From: Procambarus clarkii
Taxonomy: Eukaryota > Arthropoda > Malacostraca > Decapoda > Cambaridae
NCBI RefSeq assembly: GCF_040958095.1
Contig: NC_091193.1
Span: forward strand, 29,733,565 to 29,797,564
Length of the DNA: 64,000 nucleotides
Direction of reading: 5' to 3'
The notes beneath the pieces are model-generated. The model was not told where the DNA came from. It did not search any database and was given only the letters and a program-made list of their open reading frames with translations. Positions 41,733-53,345 of this stretch are shown piece after piece; position 1 is the first letter of the stretch; every line of letters begins with the position of its first letter. Both the position numbers and the translations under genes were made by a program.

Positions 41733-41853
41733 GCAGAGCCGCAGGAAGACCCCGGGTGCGACCGAGCAAGCAGAGCTGCGGGAAGACCCCGGGTGCGACC
41801 GAGCAAGCAGAGCCGCGGGAAGACCCCGGGTGCGACCGAGCCAGCAGAGCCGG
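41733..41853 (+). repeat. 37-bp tandem repeat, 3.3 units, in DIRS copy 4
   Basis: GCAGAGCCGCAGGAAGACCC CGGGTGCGACCGAGCAA repeated three times with 1-3 differences, plus a partial fourth unit. It is probably a local duplication within the recombinase 5' region, since other copies lack it. Confidence 0.85.
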
Positions 41854-42931
41854 AAACCGAGCCGGCAACGGAGGAGATGGAACGTCTGCCGGACAGAAAA
41901 ACCTCCCAACGCCAGCGAACTCGCCAGGAGACTGGAGACAATGGTCCCGACAGAGACTCTAGAGAAGGGAAACAGAGACTCTGAAAATGCCAAAAGGCAG
42001 GGAAAACCAGGAATCAGAAATCCAAATCTGGCAATAGGAGAGCCAAAAGATACAAACAAAACACAATGTGGAGGATAAAAGGACGCAGAGGAATGAAGAA
42101 AGCAGGCAGCAAATGGGAACGAAAGGCACGCCAATAACACAGTCATTGGTCATGTCCCAACACAAGATCAAACGGAAAAAATGCAAGGTTCGCCACCAGA
42201 CCAGCATCCGAACCGAGGGGCATGAGTGAAGACGAGACAACGGAAATGAAACCGCATGTCACTGGGAGACAGAAGAACCAGAGAGGACATCAACACCACA
42301 AGCAAGACCCTCAGAGGAATGAGAGGGAAGAGAAAGCCCCACCAATGAGCACAAGGGGCACACATGCCATAGGGAACACAGGTGGAACGGATGCCCAATG
42401 AGCAATAGAAATGACAAAAAAACCAGCGTTGAATGTAATGAAACGCCATTTTCTGGGTGAGTCCCGGAGGCTCCCCGGAGCTATCCCAGGCTGATATGCT
42501 AATGTCAGACTTTGGCATCAGTCATGTGTATGGAGTTCTTAGGCCTACCGGGGACCACGGCCAGAACCGGGCCCCCTCAGAGAGGCAAGGGGAGCAATGG
42601 CCTATAGAAGCCCCCGTGTAGTTGGAAGCATTCTATGTCTGCCATCGACCGGAACAGGCACCCAGAAAGGTAAGCGCCCCAAAACAAACCCCTATTCTGG
42701 TTAAAATTGCTACCAAAAACCGAACTAGTGGATAGAACTCCCCAACCGAAAACAAGCAAACTAGTGTGACGTCACACACTGCCGCGCCGCTGTCTGCGCA
42801 GCTCCCCCCTCCCCGGGAGGGGGAAGGGGGAGCCCCAGACCCCCCGCGCCGGCTACCCACACCTCAGTTCTTGAGGCTGGATGTCAAAAACGCGAAAAAC
42901 CGCCGACCGGAGGGAGGGAGGGATGCCGGGG

Positions 42932-43017
42932 AGCCTCCGGGACTCACCCAGAAAATGGCGTTTCATTACATTCAACGCTGGTTTTCTGGGGGGAGCCCCG
43001 TCGGCTCCCCGGAGCTA
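42932..43017 (-). repeat. DIRS ICR, copy 5
   Basis: GCCTCCGGGACTCACCCAG ... ACATTCAACGCTGG (complement of 42423-42470) joined to TTTTCTGGGGGGAGCCCC GTCGGCTC (complement of 44515-44538). Both complements are within the same element, so the match can be checked directly. Confidence 0.85.
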
Positions 43018-43073
43018 ACTACCCACAGAGGGAAAAAGAGGGACTTACCCGGGAGGCGGTCGTCGCTCACCCC

Positions 43074-43570
43074 TCAACTCGAAGCCGAGACAACTGGCTG
43101 CAACCGCCGACCCAAAGCAACACAGGCCCGACGAGGCCCAGGGACATTCACAAGGTAACGAGCAGCCAGGACCCTGTTCGACCGCCAAAATCCCCGCGCC
43201 CGAATATCAGACCAAGACATATTCCCAAAGACGGCAGCAAGAGCCGCGAACTTACGAACGTCATGGGCACGGGGATAGACTGCAGGCTGGCTGGACCTAA
43301 TAACCCTGCGGACGACCTGAGAGACCCGAACCCGCGAACAGGGAAGAAGGGAAACCGGATCAACCCAGAGCGCGTCCCCAGACACAGAAGCTGTGGCGCG
43401 CAAATAACGGCGAAGCGCCGCAACCGGACACAAAACATGATGCACCCCCGGCCTGACCAACCAAGCATCAACCACCCATGGACCCCTCCGGAACGCAGCA
43501 GTCTCATTCTTCGCCAGAAAAGAAGGAGACGGCTGCAAACGAACAAAACTATCACCACGACCAAAAGAGC
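43074..43570 (-). pseudogene. DIRS tyrosine recombinase catalytic C-terminal domain, copy 5
   Basis: One minus-strand frame without stops: RLQPSPSFLAKNETAAFR, GPWVVDAWLVRPGVHHVLCP, LRRYLRATASVSGDALWVDP, VSLLPCSRVRVSQVVRRVIR, RAHDVRKFAALAAVFGNMSW and FWRSNRVLAARYLVNVPGP. His at 43263-43265 and Arg at 43254-43256 form H-x-x-R; the nucleophile Tyr candidate is at 43155-43157. The HxxRK..A and W..(x)..Y spacing is that of tyrosine recombinases in DIRS elements. The N-terminal half with the first Arg is deleted, so it cannot work alone. It is the best preserved recombinase sequence in the window. Confidence 0.8.
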
Positions 43571-44538
43571 AGAAAACTTCTAAAGCTGAACCCCAGGGAC
43601 GTGTACACTCACGGGGACCTAGCAGGGGGCGCCACCGAGGAGAACAGTGGAAGGGCAAAAACAAACAATAAAATGACAGAACCCCCCACCAGGCAAAAAC
43701 AAAAAGAAAAACAAAACCCCGCAAGAGGACAGCGAACCCCAAGGAACAGAGCCGGCCGCAATGTTGGGAAATACAAGCTGAGCAGCACCCTGCGCCCCTA
43801 CCAGTGCAAACTGCCTCTTACCTGCCGGTAACAAGGGAGAACAGAACACCCAAGAGCCCAACAGGCGGCCGAAAAACCGAAAGGTAAAACGGACCAGCAG
43901 AGGCAGACCCCGAGGAGCCTGTGGAAGGTGGCCCCAAGCCCCAAGGGCAGTACTTACAGGGCACCTAGGGAAGGCAGCCCTAGGCGCATGCAGCCCGAGT
44001 ACTGAAGATAACTCCTGGCTCTCGCACCCACAAAACTAACACCACACGCAAAGCACAGTGCAGTAGCGACACCGGAGCCAGAGCACACGACCATCGCCTA
44101 TAGCATCAGCCTCAAGAACTGAGGTGTGGGTAGCCGGCGCGGGGGGTCTGGGGCTCCCCCTTCCCCCTCCCGGGGAGGGGGGAGCTGCGCAGACAGCGGC
44201 GCGGCAGTGTGTGACGTCACACTAGTTTGCTTGTTTTCGGTTGGGGAGTTCTATCCACTAGTTCGGTTTTTGGTAGCAATTTTAACCAGAATAGGGGTTT
44301 GTTTTGGGGCGCTTACCTTTCTGGGTGCCTGTTCCGGTCGATGGCAGACATAGAATGCTTCCAACTACACGGGGGCTTCTATAGGCCATTGCTCCCCTTG
44401 CCTCTCTGAGGGGGCCCGGTTCTGGCCGTGGTCCCCGGTAGGCCTAAGAACTCCATACACATGACTGATGCCAAAGTCTGACATTAGCATATCAGCCTGG
44501 GATAGCTCCGGGGAGCCGACGGGGCTCCCCCCAGAAAA

Positions 44539-47500
44539 AAAGAAAAAAAGGATTCAAGTGTCAGAGTAGGAGACTAATGGAATGCATGAGGAAGGGATGT
44601 GGTGGAGGCTGACCCCACACACACAGCATCAAGTGGAGACACGACAGAGCCCACTAGGCTCAGAAAGCCGTACATTAGTCGAACGACAGGCGAGAGGAGA
44701 GACCAAAAACCCAGAGCTCTACCCCCGCAAACACAACTAGGCGAGCACAACGAGGCAAGCACAGAGGCCATGTATATGGCAGGTGAGTGCCAGAGGGGCA
44801 GGACTAAAGAGCCAGAGCTCAATCCCAGCAAGCACAACTAGGTGAGGACAACTAGGGGGGTACAGAGAATCCAACGTACCTGGAAGGGCTAAGCCATGCA
44901 CTGCAAGGCGGGCAAGGAATGAGTTACCCAGATAAGACCACTGTAACAAATAACACAAACAAGGAAGGCCCCAGGAGGAAGCACACAAGGGCCAAACAAA
45001 ATGCCACAACCAAAACCCCAATACGCATCCTCAGTAACAAAACCACATATTACCTCGTAACATCCTGACACAGTCACATTTACTTCATCATATTCACCAC
45101 CACCATATTACCTCGTAACATCCTGACACAGTCGCATTTACTTCATCATATTCACCACCACCACTTGTAACATCCTGACACAGTCGCATTTACTTCATCA
45201 TTTTCACCACCACCATATTACCTTGTAACATCCTGACACAGTCGCATTTACTTCATCATTTTCACCACCACCATATTACCTTGTAACATCCTGACACAGT
45301 CACATTTACTTCATCATATTCACCACCACCACTTGTAACATCCTGACACAGTCGCATTTACTTCATCATTTTCACCACCACCATATTACCTTGTAACATC
45401 CTGACACAGTCGCATTTACTTCATCATTTTCACCACCACCATATTACCTTGTAACATCCTGACACAGTCGCATTTACTTCATCATTTTCACCACCACCAT
45501 ATTACCTTGTAACATCCTGACACAGTCGCATTTACTTCATCATTTTCACCACCACCATATTACCTCGTAACATCCTGACACAGTCACATTTACTTCATCA
45601 TATTCACCACCACCATATTACCTTGTAACATCCTGACACAGTCGCATTTACTTCATCATATTCACCACCACCATATTACCTTGTAACATCCTGACACAGT
45701 CACATTTACTTCATCATTTTCACCACCACCATATTACCTCGTAACATCCTGACACAGTCACATTTACTTCATCATATTCACCACCACCACTTGTAACATC
45801 CTGACATAGTCACATTTACTTCATCATATTCACCACCACCATATTACCTTGTAACATCCTGACACAGTCGCATTTACTTCATCATATTCACCACCACCAC
45901 TTGTAACATCCTGACACAGTCACATTTACTTCATCATGTTCACCACCACCATATTACCTTGTAACATCCTGACACAGTCACATTTACTTCATCATTTTCA
46001 CCACCACCATATTACCTCGTAACATCCTGACACTGTCACATTTACTTCATCATATTCACCACCACCACTTGTAACATCCTGACACAGTCACATTTACTTC
46101 ATCATATTCACCACCACCATATTACCTCGTAACATCCTGACACAGTCACATTTACTTCATCATATTCACCACCACCACTTGTAACATCCTGACACAGTCA
46201 CATTTACTTCATCATATTCACCACCACCATATTACCTTGTAACCTGATGGAGGTGGAGCCCCCGGACTGACTCAAGCATGGGTTAGACATGCATAGGAGT
46301 GGGACGGGATAGGTATAATTAGGAGCTGCCTCGTACTGGCCAATAGGCCCCCGGCAAGTACCTGTGTTCTGATGTTCTCACATTCGTATCCCAAAACCAA
46401 GAATCAACGCCTGGCCGAAAGAGATGCCAGACCGCAGAAACTCACCTGCAGAATGTAGGCACGAACGTGTCGCGACACAACGTAGCCGAGAAGATGCCGG
46501 GAGCGCCGCCAGGGGAAGAAGGCTAAAGGCGCACAGGCAAGAGAAGAGCATGGTAGAGGCGAAGGAGGCACACCGCAGCCATAACACAGGGAAAACCTCG
46601 GCGTCCACCCCATGGCTGCAAACCAGAACACCCCAGCAGCCACGGGGCACAGACTGGAGAACAATGAAGAGCGAGAGGCGAAGCACCCGAGAGAAAAGGA
46701 CGCAAAACACCAGCATTGGTGCACACCACCCATAACCAAAATAAACTCCCACAGCGCATGCGCAAGACACTGTGTCCAAACTGCACAACCCGCTCGGCGG
46801 GAAGGCGCCAACTAGGGCTACTTTACAAGTAGCCAAACAGACTGTGACCACGAGTAATTCACCCAGGAGAAGAAACAGCCCAGCTCATGGGAACAGGAGC
46901 CAAAAAGTAATAAGCAGCAACATACATAGCTGTCTTATTCAATGAAGACAACGAACCCAATCGGCAACCCAATTGGGCTACAAGTAGCCCAATCAGGCAT
47001 CCCGGACTAGGAGCATGCAAAGAAAATGAGACAGACCACGGAGAGAAGATACAATAACAATAGAACGAGACAGGACCGAAAACCCAGAATAGGCACAGAA
47101 GAGGACCAACAAGCCCTAGAAAGCCCGGTGTGGCTTCCGGAGGGAAGCCACACCGAAAGATGACAGACGTTCCAATAATACAGGAAGTAGTGAAAAACCT
47201 TCCCGAACCTTCGAGAACACACAGAAGCAAGCACAAGTCATGATGGCACAAAGGCACTGTCGCACCCGAGACCAAAAGTCATGCAGAACCCCAAGAAGAG
47301 GGGAACATGACAGAGAAGTCCCTCCCCAGAAAAAGGGGGAATAACAAAGAAGAGCACCCACCGACAGGACGGAACCAACCGACTCAAGGGACATAGAACC
47401 GAGCCCGGGGAGGGGCCAACGCCCAACAACTTGAATGGAGAGGGGGGAGGAAAACCCTACTCCCCATAACCGCAAGCCCCGCCTAGAGGGTAGAACCCCC

Positions 47501-49275
47501 CCCCCCCCTGGGGCCCAGAGGGGCCCTAAGCCCCACAAGTCAGCCCCTCCCCAGCCCCGGGAACCCACTCAGCAGGCCCTGGGGCTGAGCCGTCCCCCCA
47601 AAGCCCCGGCCTCACAAGAAAAAACTGGGGCAGCCTCGAAAATACTGAGGGAGCTCACTGGCAGACTCATACAACACGGCTGGAGGAACAGGCTCGAATG
47701 CTCCCGTTGCTACCCCGGAAGGGGAATTCCCTGAGATCGCCTGAGTCTCAAAACCCACGAAACCCCGCCCCGACCCCGAACCCACACACGGTAAAGATCC
47801 GGAAGGAGGTAGGAAGGGGGGACCACACTAGACCACAACAGGGGAAAGACAAGGGGGCATGGAAGGAACCGAAACAACCAACATCCCCAAAACCAAAACT
47901 TGGCAGCCTCAGGGCTTCTGGGGAGTAAACAACCGAGAGCATTGCCACCATCGAAGCTCAATGTGCAACGCTTGTGCTGCCTATCAGCACATAGTCAGCA
48001 TAAGACTGGGTAACCGAGTCACAAATAAGCAACAAAACTCGCAGGACTCCGGGCCAAAGGTGTCACCGACCCCACAGGCAGCAGACAGAGGCAAAGACAG
48101 AGTGTCAACCAGAAACAAGGGGACAGAGCAACCCTCAAACTCGTTGGAAGCGAGGGAGGCTCCGGGGTCACATCCATCAGACCCGCACGCTCCCAGGCGT
48201 TTCCCAGGGTCCTGAGCGTTTACTATAATAGGACTCACGCTCAGGTAATTCCAGGCAGGGTACTACTAACCGACACCCAAGTCTACCATACAACCTTCTA
48301 AGAACTGAACCCCCGGGCTGTGTACACTCACAGGGACCTAGCAAGGGGAACAACCAGAAGAAGGAAGAATACTCAGTACACAGAGGACACAGGGGGCAAG
48401 AACGAAGGCAGAACCTTCCCCCACCAGATAGGCAAACAGAAAAAAAAAAAAAAACGTAAGAGGACAGATTACCCAGGCGGAACAGAGCCGGCGTCCATGA
48501 TTGGTGAAAAAATGCTGCGCAGTACCCTGCTCCCTACCAGTTCAAACTGCCCCTTACCCTAAGGCGAACAAGGGAAACAGAACACCAGAGCATACAAAGG
48601 GCGGCCGAAAATCAAGCAGTAAACGGCCTAGCAGGGGCAGAACCCTAGGAACTTGTGGAAGGTGGCCCCAAACCCCAAGGGCAGTACTTACAGGGCACCT
48701 AGGGAAGGGAACTCTAGGCGCATGCAGCCCAAGTACTGGAGAATCACTCCCCGGCTCATGCACCACCTAGAAGACAGTCACCACACTCTAGGTACAGTGC
48801 TGAAACAAGCACCAGACCACACGACCTCGGCCTCTAGCATCAGCTAAAGAACTTGGGTGTGGATAGCCGGCGTAGGGTATCTGGGGCTCTCCCTTCGCCC
48901 TGCTGGGGAGGAGGGAGCTGCGCAGACAGTGGTGCAGCAACATGTGACGTCACACTAGTTTGCTCGTTTTTGTTTGGGGAGTTCTATCCACTAGTTCGGC
49001 TTTTGGTAGCAATTTTAACCAGAATAGTGGTTTGTTTTGGGATGCTTACCTTTCTAGGTGCCTGACCCAGTCGATGGCAGACATAGAATGCTTCCGACCA
49101 CACGGGGGTTTCTATAGGCCATTGCTCCCCTTGCCTCTCTGAGGAGGGCCAGGTTCTGGTTCGTGGTCCCCGGTAAGCCTATAGAACTCCATACACATGA
49201 CTGATGCCAAAGTCTGACATTAGCATATCAGCCTGGATAAGCTCCGGGGAGCCGATGGGGCTCCCTTCAGAAAAA
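44539..49275 (-). mobile_element. DIRS-like copy 6 (5' region and left inverted repeat, with satellite expansion)
   Basis: Left inverted repeat 48841-49270, end at 49275 (CAGAAAAA). The leader 47640-48840 and 5' region 46246-47640 are collinear with copy 1 (GACAGACGTTCCAATAATAC, AAGTCATGCAGAACCCC, GGAACAGGCTCGAATGC). 44545-45040 resembles copy 1 around 6870-7310 and includes fragments of the AACTAGGTGAG repeat. A 58-bp satellite (45043-46243) lies between. No right repeat of its own. It may be the other half of copy 4, split by copy 5. Confidence 0.72.
45043..46243 (+). repeat. 58-bp satellite array, about 21 units
   Basis: Long unit: CATATTACCTTGTAACATCC TGACACAGTCGCATTTACTT CATCATTTTCACCACCAC (58 bp). 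A 50-bp variant lacks CATATTAC (for example near 45168, 45330, 45789, 45900, 46067, 46175). Few substitutions between units, so recently homogenised. AT-rich and unlike the surrounding GC-rich DIRS sequence. No long open frame. Confidence 0.93.
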
Positions 49276-49931
49276 GAACGATACCACGAGCTCCAGCAGT
49301 GCTACAAGATTTTACAACCCCCACCAACAAGTGTCAGCACCACGTCCAGAAGTGCAGCCTGTGTGCACTGAACCATCACTACTCCATATGCAAGATAACA
49401 ACCCATCGCTGCTTGCTCTGTGATGGCAATTACCCTGCAATTTCCCACTGCTGCCCCCGCAGACAGGAAAACATCAAGGGGCCCAGTTTGAAGCCAAAAG
49501 AAACAACCCTTCTACTTCTGAGACCAGAGCCCCAGGTGCTTAATCCACCACCTCAGCTCACACCAACCAACAAGAAGACTTCAGTCTTACCAAATAGTGG
49601 CTCCTCCCACCAGGCAACCCAGCCTTCACAATGACCCATGACCACACAGGCACATTCGCAGCCCCTTGCATCACGTGCAGGAATTATCCCTGGTTTTATT
49701 CGACTAGCGGAGAGGCTTGCTGAACCAGACAATCAAAAATTTGTCAAGGAACTCAACGCACTGTTCCTGGCCAACGGCCTGAACCCCATCATCACCTTGG
49801 ATGCAAGTCTCACTGCCTTCACTACCACTCTGGAGACTACCAGCAGGATGGCCACAAGGTCTATTTCAACCTCCAGAACCACCCAAGACCTAGGCGGCAC
49901 AAACAGAGTTATTTCCCTCTCCAGCTCCTAA
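49276..49931 (+). pseudogene. non-LTR retrotransposon ORF1 (gag-like, Cys-His knuckles) fragment
   Basis: Starting at the left end of DIRS copy 6, the frame reads APAVLQDFTTPTNKCQHHVQ, KCSLCALNHHYSICK and HRCLLCDGNYPAISHCCPRR: cysteine-histidine knuckles as in ORF1 of jockey/I-type LINEs, the last with Tyr in place of the usual His. The frame stops at 49632-49634 and a second piece continues (49638-49931: VKELNALFLANGLNP). No ATG start is present, so it is a fragment. It is unrelated to the ORF1 of the main LINE family, which lacks knuckles. Confidence 0.68.
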
Positions 49932-50560
49932 CACTCCTACTATCACAATCTCAGCAGATGCACTAGCAGACATGCTGTCTACAAATACTAACAGCACCAC
50001 CAACGCTCCTGAAATAACTTCCACCACTAATCCACAACACCTGAGCCTACCTCAGGCTGTGAGAGAAAGACGAAAAAATCAACTACGGATGTTACATCCT
50101 CCTCAGATGAGCAAATCTTAGTAGGAGCTCCACCGTCGCACCTCAAATACGACACCTACTCGGTATAAGACCTCGCCACCTCACCAAACTCCAATGACAG
50201 CACGGCTTAGCCAAAGTCTCAGCCAAAGAAAACTCGAAAAATCTAGAGATCTACACTAACCCCCACCAGCTCCATAACCGGTACAGCCAGCCCTCCGAGG
50301 CTGAAATCCACCATGAAGACCCCCATCCATCCCTAGATCTCTAGTATCAGCTGTTGATACAGATAATGGCTCCAAAGTGACTCCACTTACGGGCTCAACA
50401 TAGCCCATGCTACTTGGAACTTTTTGTTCCGAGTAGCTGAATCTAAAATAACAACAACAACCTTACTCCCATCACAATCGACTTGATAATGGTTAAGGAC
50501 GGACCGAAACGTCGTCTCCTCCTCATTTTCTCGTGTGTGCTTTAGTCTTAATATATATAT
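49932..50560 (+). mobile_element. 3' part of the same or another LINE, non-coding
   Basis: No long frame. Ends with a characteristic segment: GCCCATGCTACTTGGAACTT, TTTGTTCCGAGTAGCTGAAT, AACAACAACAACC, then GGACGGACCGAAACGTCGTC and a TA run at about 50550. I take this for a dispersed LINE/SINE 3' end; the join to the ORF1 fragment is not proven. Confidence 0.5.
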
Positions 50561-50698
50561 ATATAGTTAAGAAGTACATTTGGTAAAGGTTCTGTTTAGT
50601 GTTGTTTACACCCTTTTCCTTTAGATTAATTATTACCTGCCAGTTCTTAATTTCTTACCAATGACTAGGAGTGGGATCGAGTAAGAAGAGGCACTAAG

Positions 50699-50947
50699 GC
50701 CTCGTAGCCTGGTGGATAGCGCGCAGGACTCGTAATTCTGTGGCGCGGGTTCGATTCCCGCACGAGGCAAAAACAAATGGGCAAAGTTTCTTTCACCCTG
50801 AATGCCCCTGTTACCTAGCAGTAAATAGGTACCTGGGAGTTAGTCAGCTGTCACGGGCTGCTTCCTGGGGGTGGAGGCCTGGTCGAGGACCGGGCCGCAG
50901 GGACACTAAAAAGCCCCAAAATCATCTCAAGATAACCTCAAGAAGAA
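50699..50947 (+). mobile_element. SINE-1, complete, with tRNA-like cloverleaf head
   Basis: The head 50699-50768 pairs end to end (GCCTCGT with ACGAGGC), has TAGCCTGGTGGATAGCGC (A box) and GGGTTCGATTCCCGC (B box), and a Thr-type CGT at the anticodon position. Body and tail follow as in the other copies (AGGCCTGGTCGAGGACCGGG, ATCATCTCAAGATAACCTCA). It is the best preserved SINE-1 here. It is called a SINE, not a tRNA gene, because the body is conserved in all copies. Confidence 0.92.
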
Positions 50948-50983
50948 GGCCCCATATACAGTTTGATAAGTAAAGAATCCGGT

Positions 50984-51026
50984 TACTGGCTAAGTGAGGC
51001 CATAACATGGCCTCACTTAGCCAGTA
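50984..51026. repeat. perfect 20-bp hairpin, 3-nt loop
   Basis: TACTGGCTAAGTGAGGCCAT, loop AAC, then the exact reverse complement. It lies 40 bp after the SINE-1 tail. Confidence 0.95.
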
Positions 51027-51235
51027 TCCAAGGCACCAAGGCACCAAGGGGTGTCACACGAGCCGCCATGAAGGGGCCCAAGAGGCAAGCATCTACGGGG
51101 TGCCACCTTTGATGAGCATAATGCCCTTTGGATTGAACCCAGGATATAGTCGCACCCAACTGGGAACATACAGTACAGGGAAAAGGGAAACCTTTTCCCC
51201 TTCCCCAGTCACTGCAACCAAAGACCCACCATGGA

Positions 51236-51480
51236 AGGTTATCTTGAGATGATTTCGGGTCTTTTTAGTGTCCCCGCGGCCCGGTCCTCGACCAGGCCTC
51301 CACCACCAGGAAGCAGCCCGTGACAGCTGACTAACACTCAGGTACCTATTTTACTGCTAGGTAACAGGGGCATAGGGTGAAAGAAACTCTGCCCATTGTT
51401 TCTCGCCGGCGCCTGGGATCGAACCCAGGACCACAGGATCACAAGTCCAGCGTGCTGTCCGCTCGACCGACCGGCTCCCT
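51236..51480 (-). mobile_element. SINE-1, minus strand, different tRNA-like head
   Basis: Tail (GGTTATCTTGAGATGATTTC), body and head on minus. The head reads GGGAGCCGGTCGGTCGAGCG and GGTCCTGGGTTCGATCCCAG, distinct from the copy at 50699. The body is the same, so at least two head types share this body. Confidence 0.85.
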
Positions 51481-51789
51481 AGGAAGCCGGAAGGCGTAAG
51501 TAGCTACAGAAATTAAAAAAACAACTTCCCTCAAGCCCAAGGAATGGCTGCCAGAGGGCCCCAGGGCAGAGCTAATGCTCAGGCCTACTGGGCGGGGTAG
51601 AGAAATGGAATCCAAGGAAGAGACTTCCAAGAAAGGCAGGCAGCTGCAAGAAAGAATCCCGAAAATCCTCGGTGGGACCAGAATGTTGAACTACCCCTGT
51701 GCCTGAATCGTAAGGGACAACCCCACAGAGTTGCCCGAGCCATATCCTGAACTAAAACCCTGAACCAATAATGGGGGCCAAGGAAAGGG

Positions 51790-52065
51790 GGGAAAAGATA
51801 GGAATAAGAACATAAGAATGAAGGAAAAACTGCAGAAGGCCTATTGGCCCATATGGGGCAGCTCCAATTTATATCCACCCTAACTCATTCATAAATATGT
51901 TTAACCAACATTTGAAGCAACCAAGGAATCCTACTTCTATAATGTTTTGCGATAATTTTGTTCTACCTATCAACAGTCCTGTTACCAAACCAGTATTTAT
52001 GCAGGTCTTTTCTAAATCTAAATGTATCCAATTTATACCTATTATGAACAGTAGGTATAATGGGG
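51790..52065 (+). mobile_element. LINE-like dispersed repeat fragment
   Basis: CAGAAGGCCTATTGGCCCAT, TCCAATTTATATCCACCC, CAGTCCTGTTACCAAACCAG and TTATACCTATTATG: a segment I associate with a common decapod CR1-like 3' region. No intact frame. Confidence 0.5.
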
Positions 52066-52270
52066 AACAATGCCCAAGGAAAGAGGAAAATATGGTGCAG
52101 ACAAAACCACACCCCCAAAATCAACAGCCTAACACCAACGGGGTAGCCCCAGGGCTTCCAACAGGCAAACCTAGACTGCTAGTACACAGGAAACCAAAAT
52201 ACAGCGGTTGCTGCCTGAAGCCCCACCAGAAGGGGAAGACGGAAAGTAACAGGATTGAAGCAAGTCCCAC

Positions 52271-52524
52271 ATGACTATCTTGAGGTTATCTTGAGATGAT
52301 TTCGGGGCTTTTTAGTGTCCCCGCGGCCTGGTCCTCGACCAGGCCTCCACCCCCAGGAAGCAGCCCGTGACAGCTGACTAACACCCAGGTACCTATTTAC
52401 TGCTAGGTAACAGGAGCATTCAGGGTGAAAGAAACTTTGCCCATTTGTTTCTGCCTCGTGCGGGAATTGAACCCGCGCCACAGAATTACGATTCCTGCGT
52501 GCTATCCACCAGGCTACGAGGCCC
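52271..52524 (-). mobile_element. SINE-1, minus strand, complete
   Basis: Tail TATCTTGAGGTTATCTTGAG, body, and head with the same end-paired stem (GCCTCGT / ACGAGGC) as at 50699, with a few substitutions in the anticodon arm. Confidence 0.9.
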
Positions 52525-53116
52525 ATAAGGCGAGCCAAAGACTAAGAGCCAAAGGCGTCACAGACCAAACAGGCAGCAACAGAGGCAGATGGAGTGAGTG
52601 TCGCCAAGTGGCACAGATGACATGCAACCCTGAAACTTGTGCGAAGTAGAGCAGGAATGGTGGAAATATCATACGGACCACTGAACCAGCAAGGGTTTTC
52701 CATGGCCTGCATGGAATGGCTTAACTGCACCCAGTTCATGGGTATTGCAGGTATACCCAGACACTGGGAATGCTTCGCCAGTAATACCTGTAAGGAATTC
52801 AATCTCCTGATAATCAACACTACTGGAATAGGCAAGAAGGAAAAGAAAACGAAGAAAACAGAGACCAAGACACTAGGTATAAACCAAATAGCATCTAATG
52901 ATGTATACCAGTTTTGATCTTATTCAGGATTATTTGTTTATTGACAGTTATATAATGCTATATATGAAAGATAAGGGAAATTTTCAGCACACCAGACCAA
53001 GGAGTAGGATATGAGTAGTGAGTAAGAGGGAGAGAATACAGTAGTAGGCCAACACAGCACCACAAGGCTGTGAAGGCCGACTTCGGTGTACCAGTAAAGG
53101 TGCATAAACCACAGCA

Positions 53117-53345
53117 GTCTCCGTGGCGCAGTGGTAAGATACTCGCCTGGCGTTTCGCAAGCGCCTTGCCTTGGGTTCGAATCCTGGCCGGGGAGGATTG
53201 ACCGGGCGCCAATCCTTAACTGAATGGGTACCTGGTTGTTAAACGATTCGGCGGGGTCGTATTCCGGGGAAATTAGGGTTAAGGACCTGCCCGAAACGCT
53301 ACACGTACTAGTGGCTTTACAAGAATGTAAACTCTTGTAAAACAT
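53117..53345 (+). mobile_element. SINE-2, complete
   Basis: Head CTCCGTGGCGCAGTGGTAAG and GGGTTCGAATCCTGGCCGGG, body as at 3041, then ACACGTACTAGTGGCTTTAC and AAGAATGTAAACTCTTG, a longer 3' part than in the other two copies. Confidence 0.88.

Larger units (their letters stand above)
40027..42420 (-). mobile_element. DIRS-like copy 4 (right part: right repeat, ICR, recombinase region)
   Basis: Begins TCAGCGTTGAATGTAATG at 40027, one base after copy 3 ends. Right inverted repeat about 40070-40490, ICR 40541-40628, then degenerate recombinase on minus. Cut at 42420, where copy 5 starts after an A run. Confidence 0.8.
42423..44534 (-). mobile_element. DIRS-like copy 5 (both inverted repeats and ICR; pol deleted)
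   Basis: Right end 42423-42468, right inverted repeat 42469-42883, ICR 42932-43017, recombinase C-terminal part 43074-43570, then the leader (43575-44106) and left inverted repeat 44107-44534 (GGGGCTCCCCCCAGAAAA). At about 43573 the recombinase sequence jumps straight to the leader (TTCTAAAGCTGAACCCC), so gag, RT, RNase H and half the recombinase are gone. A 2.1-kb miniature that keeps all terminal structures. Both outer flanks are A runs. Confidence 0.85.

Noticed and set aside
45043-46243. CRISPR array
   Set aside because: Units are adjacent without unique spacers, the DNA is eukaryotic, and no cas genes exist. The same applies to 55396-55735 and 59028-60275.
50699-50768. Functional tRNA-Thr gene
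   Set aside because: The cloverleaf is good, but the downstream body and tail recur at four other loci, so it is a SINE head. The same holds for 3041, 28976 and 53117.
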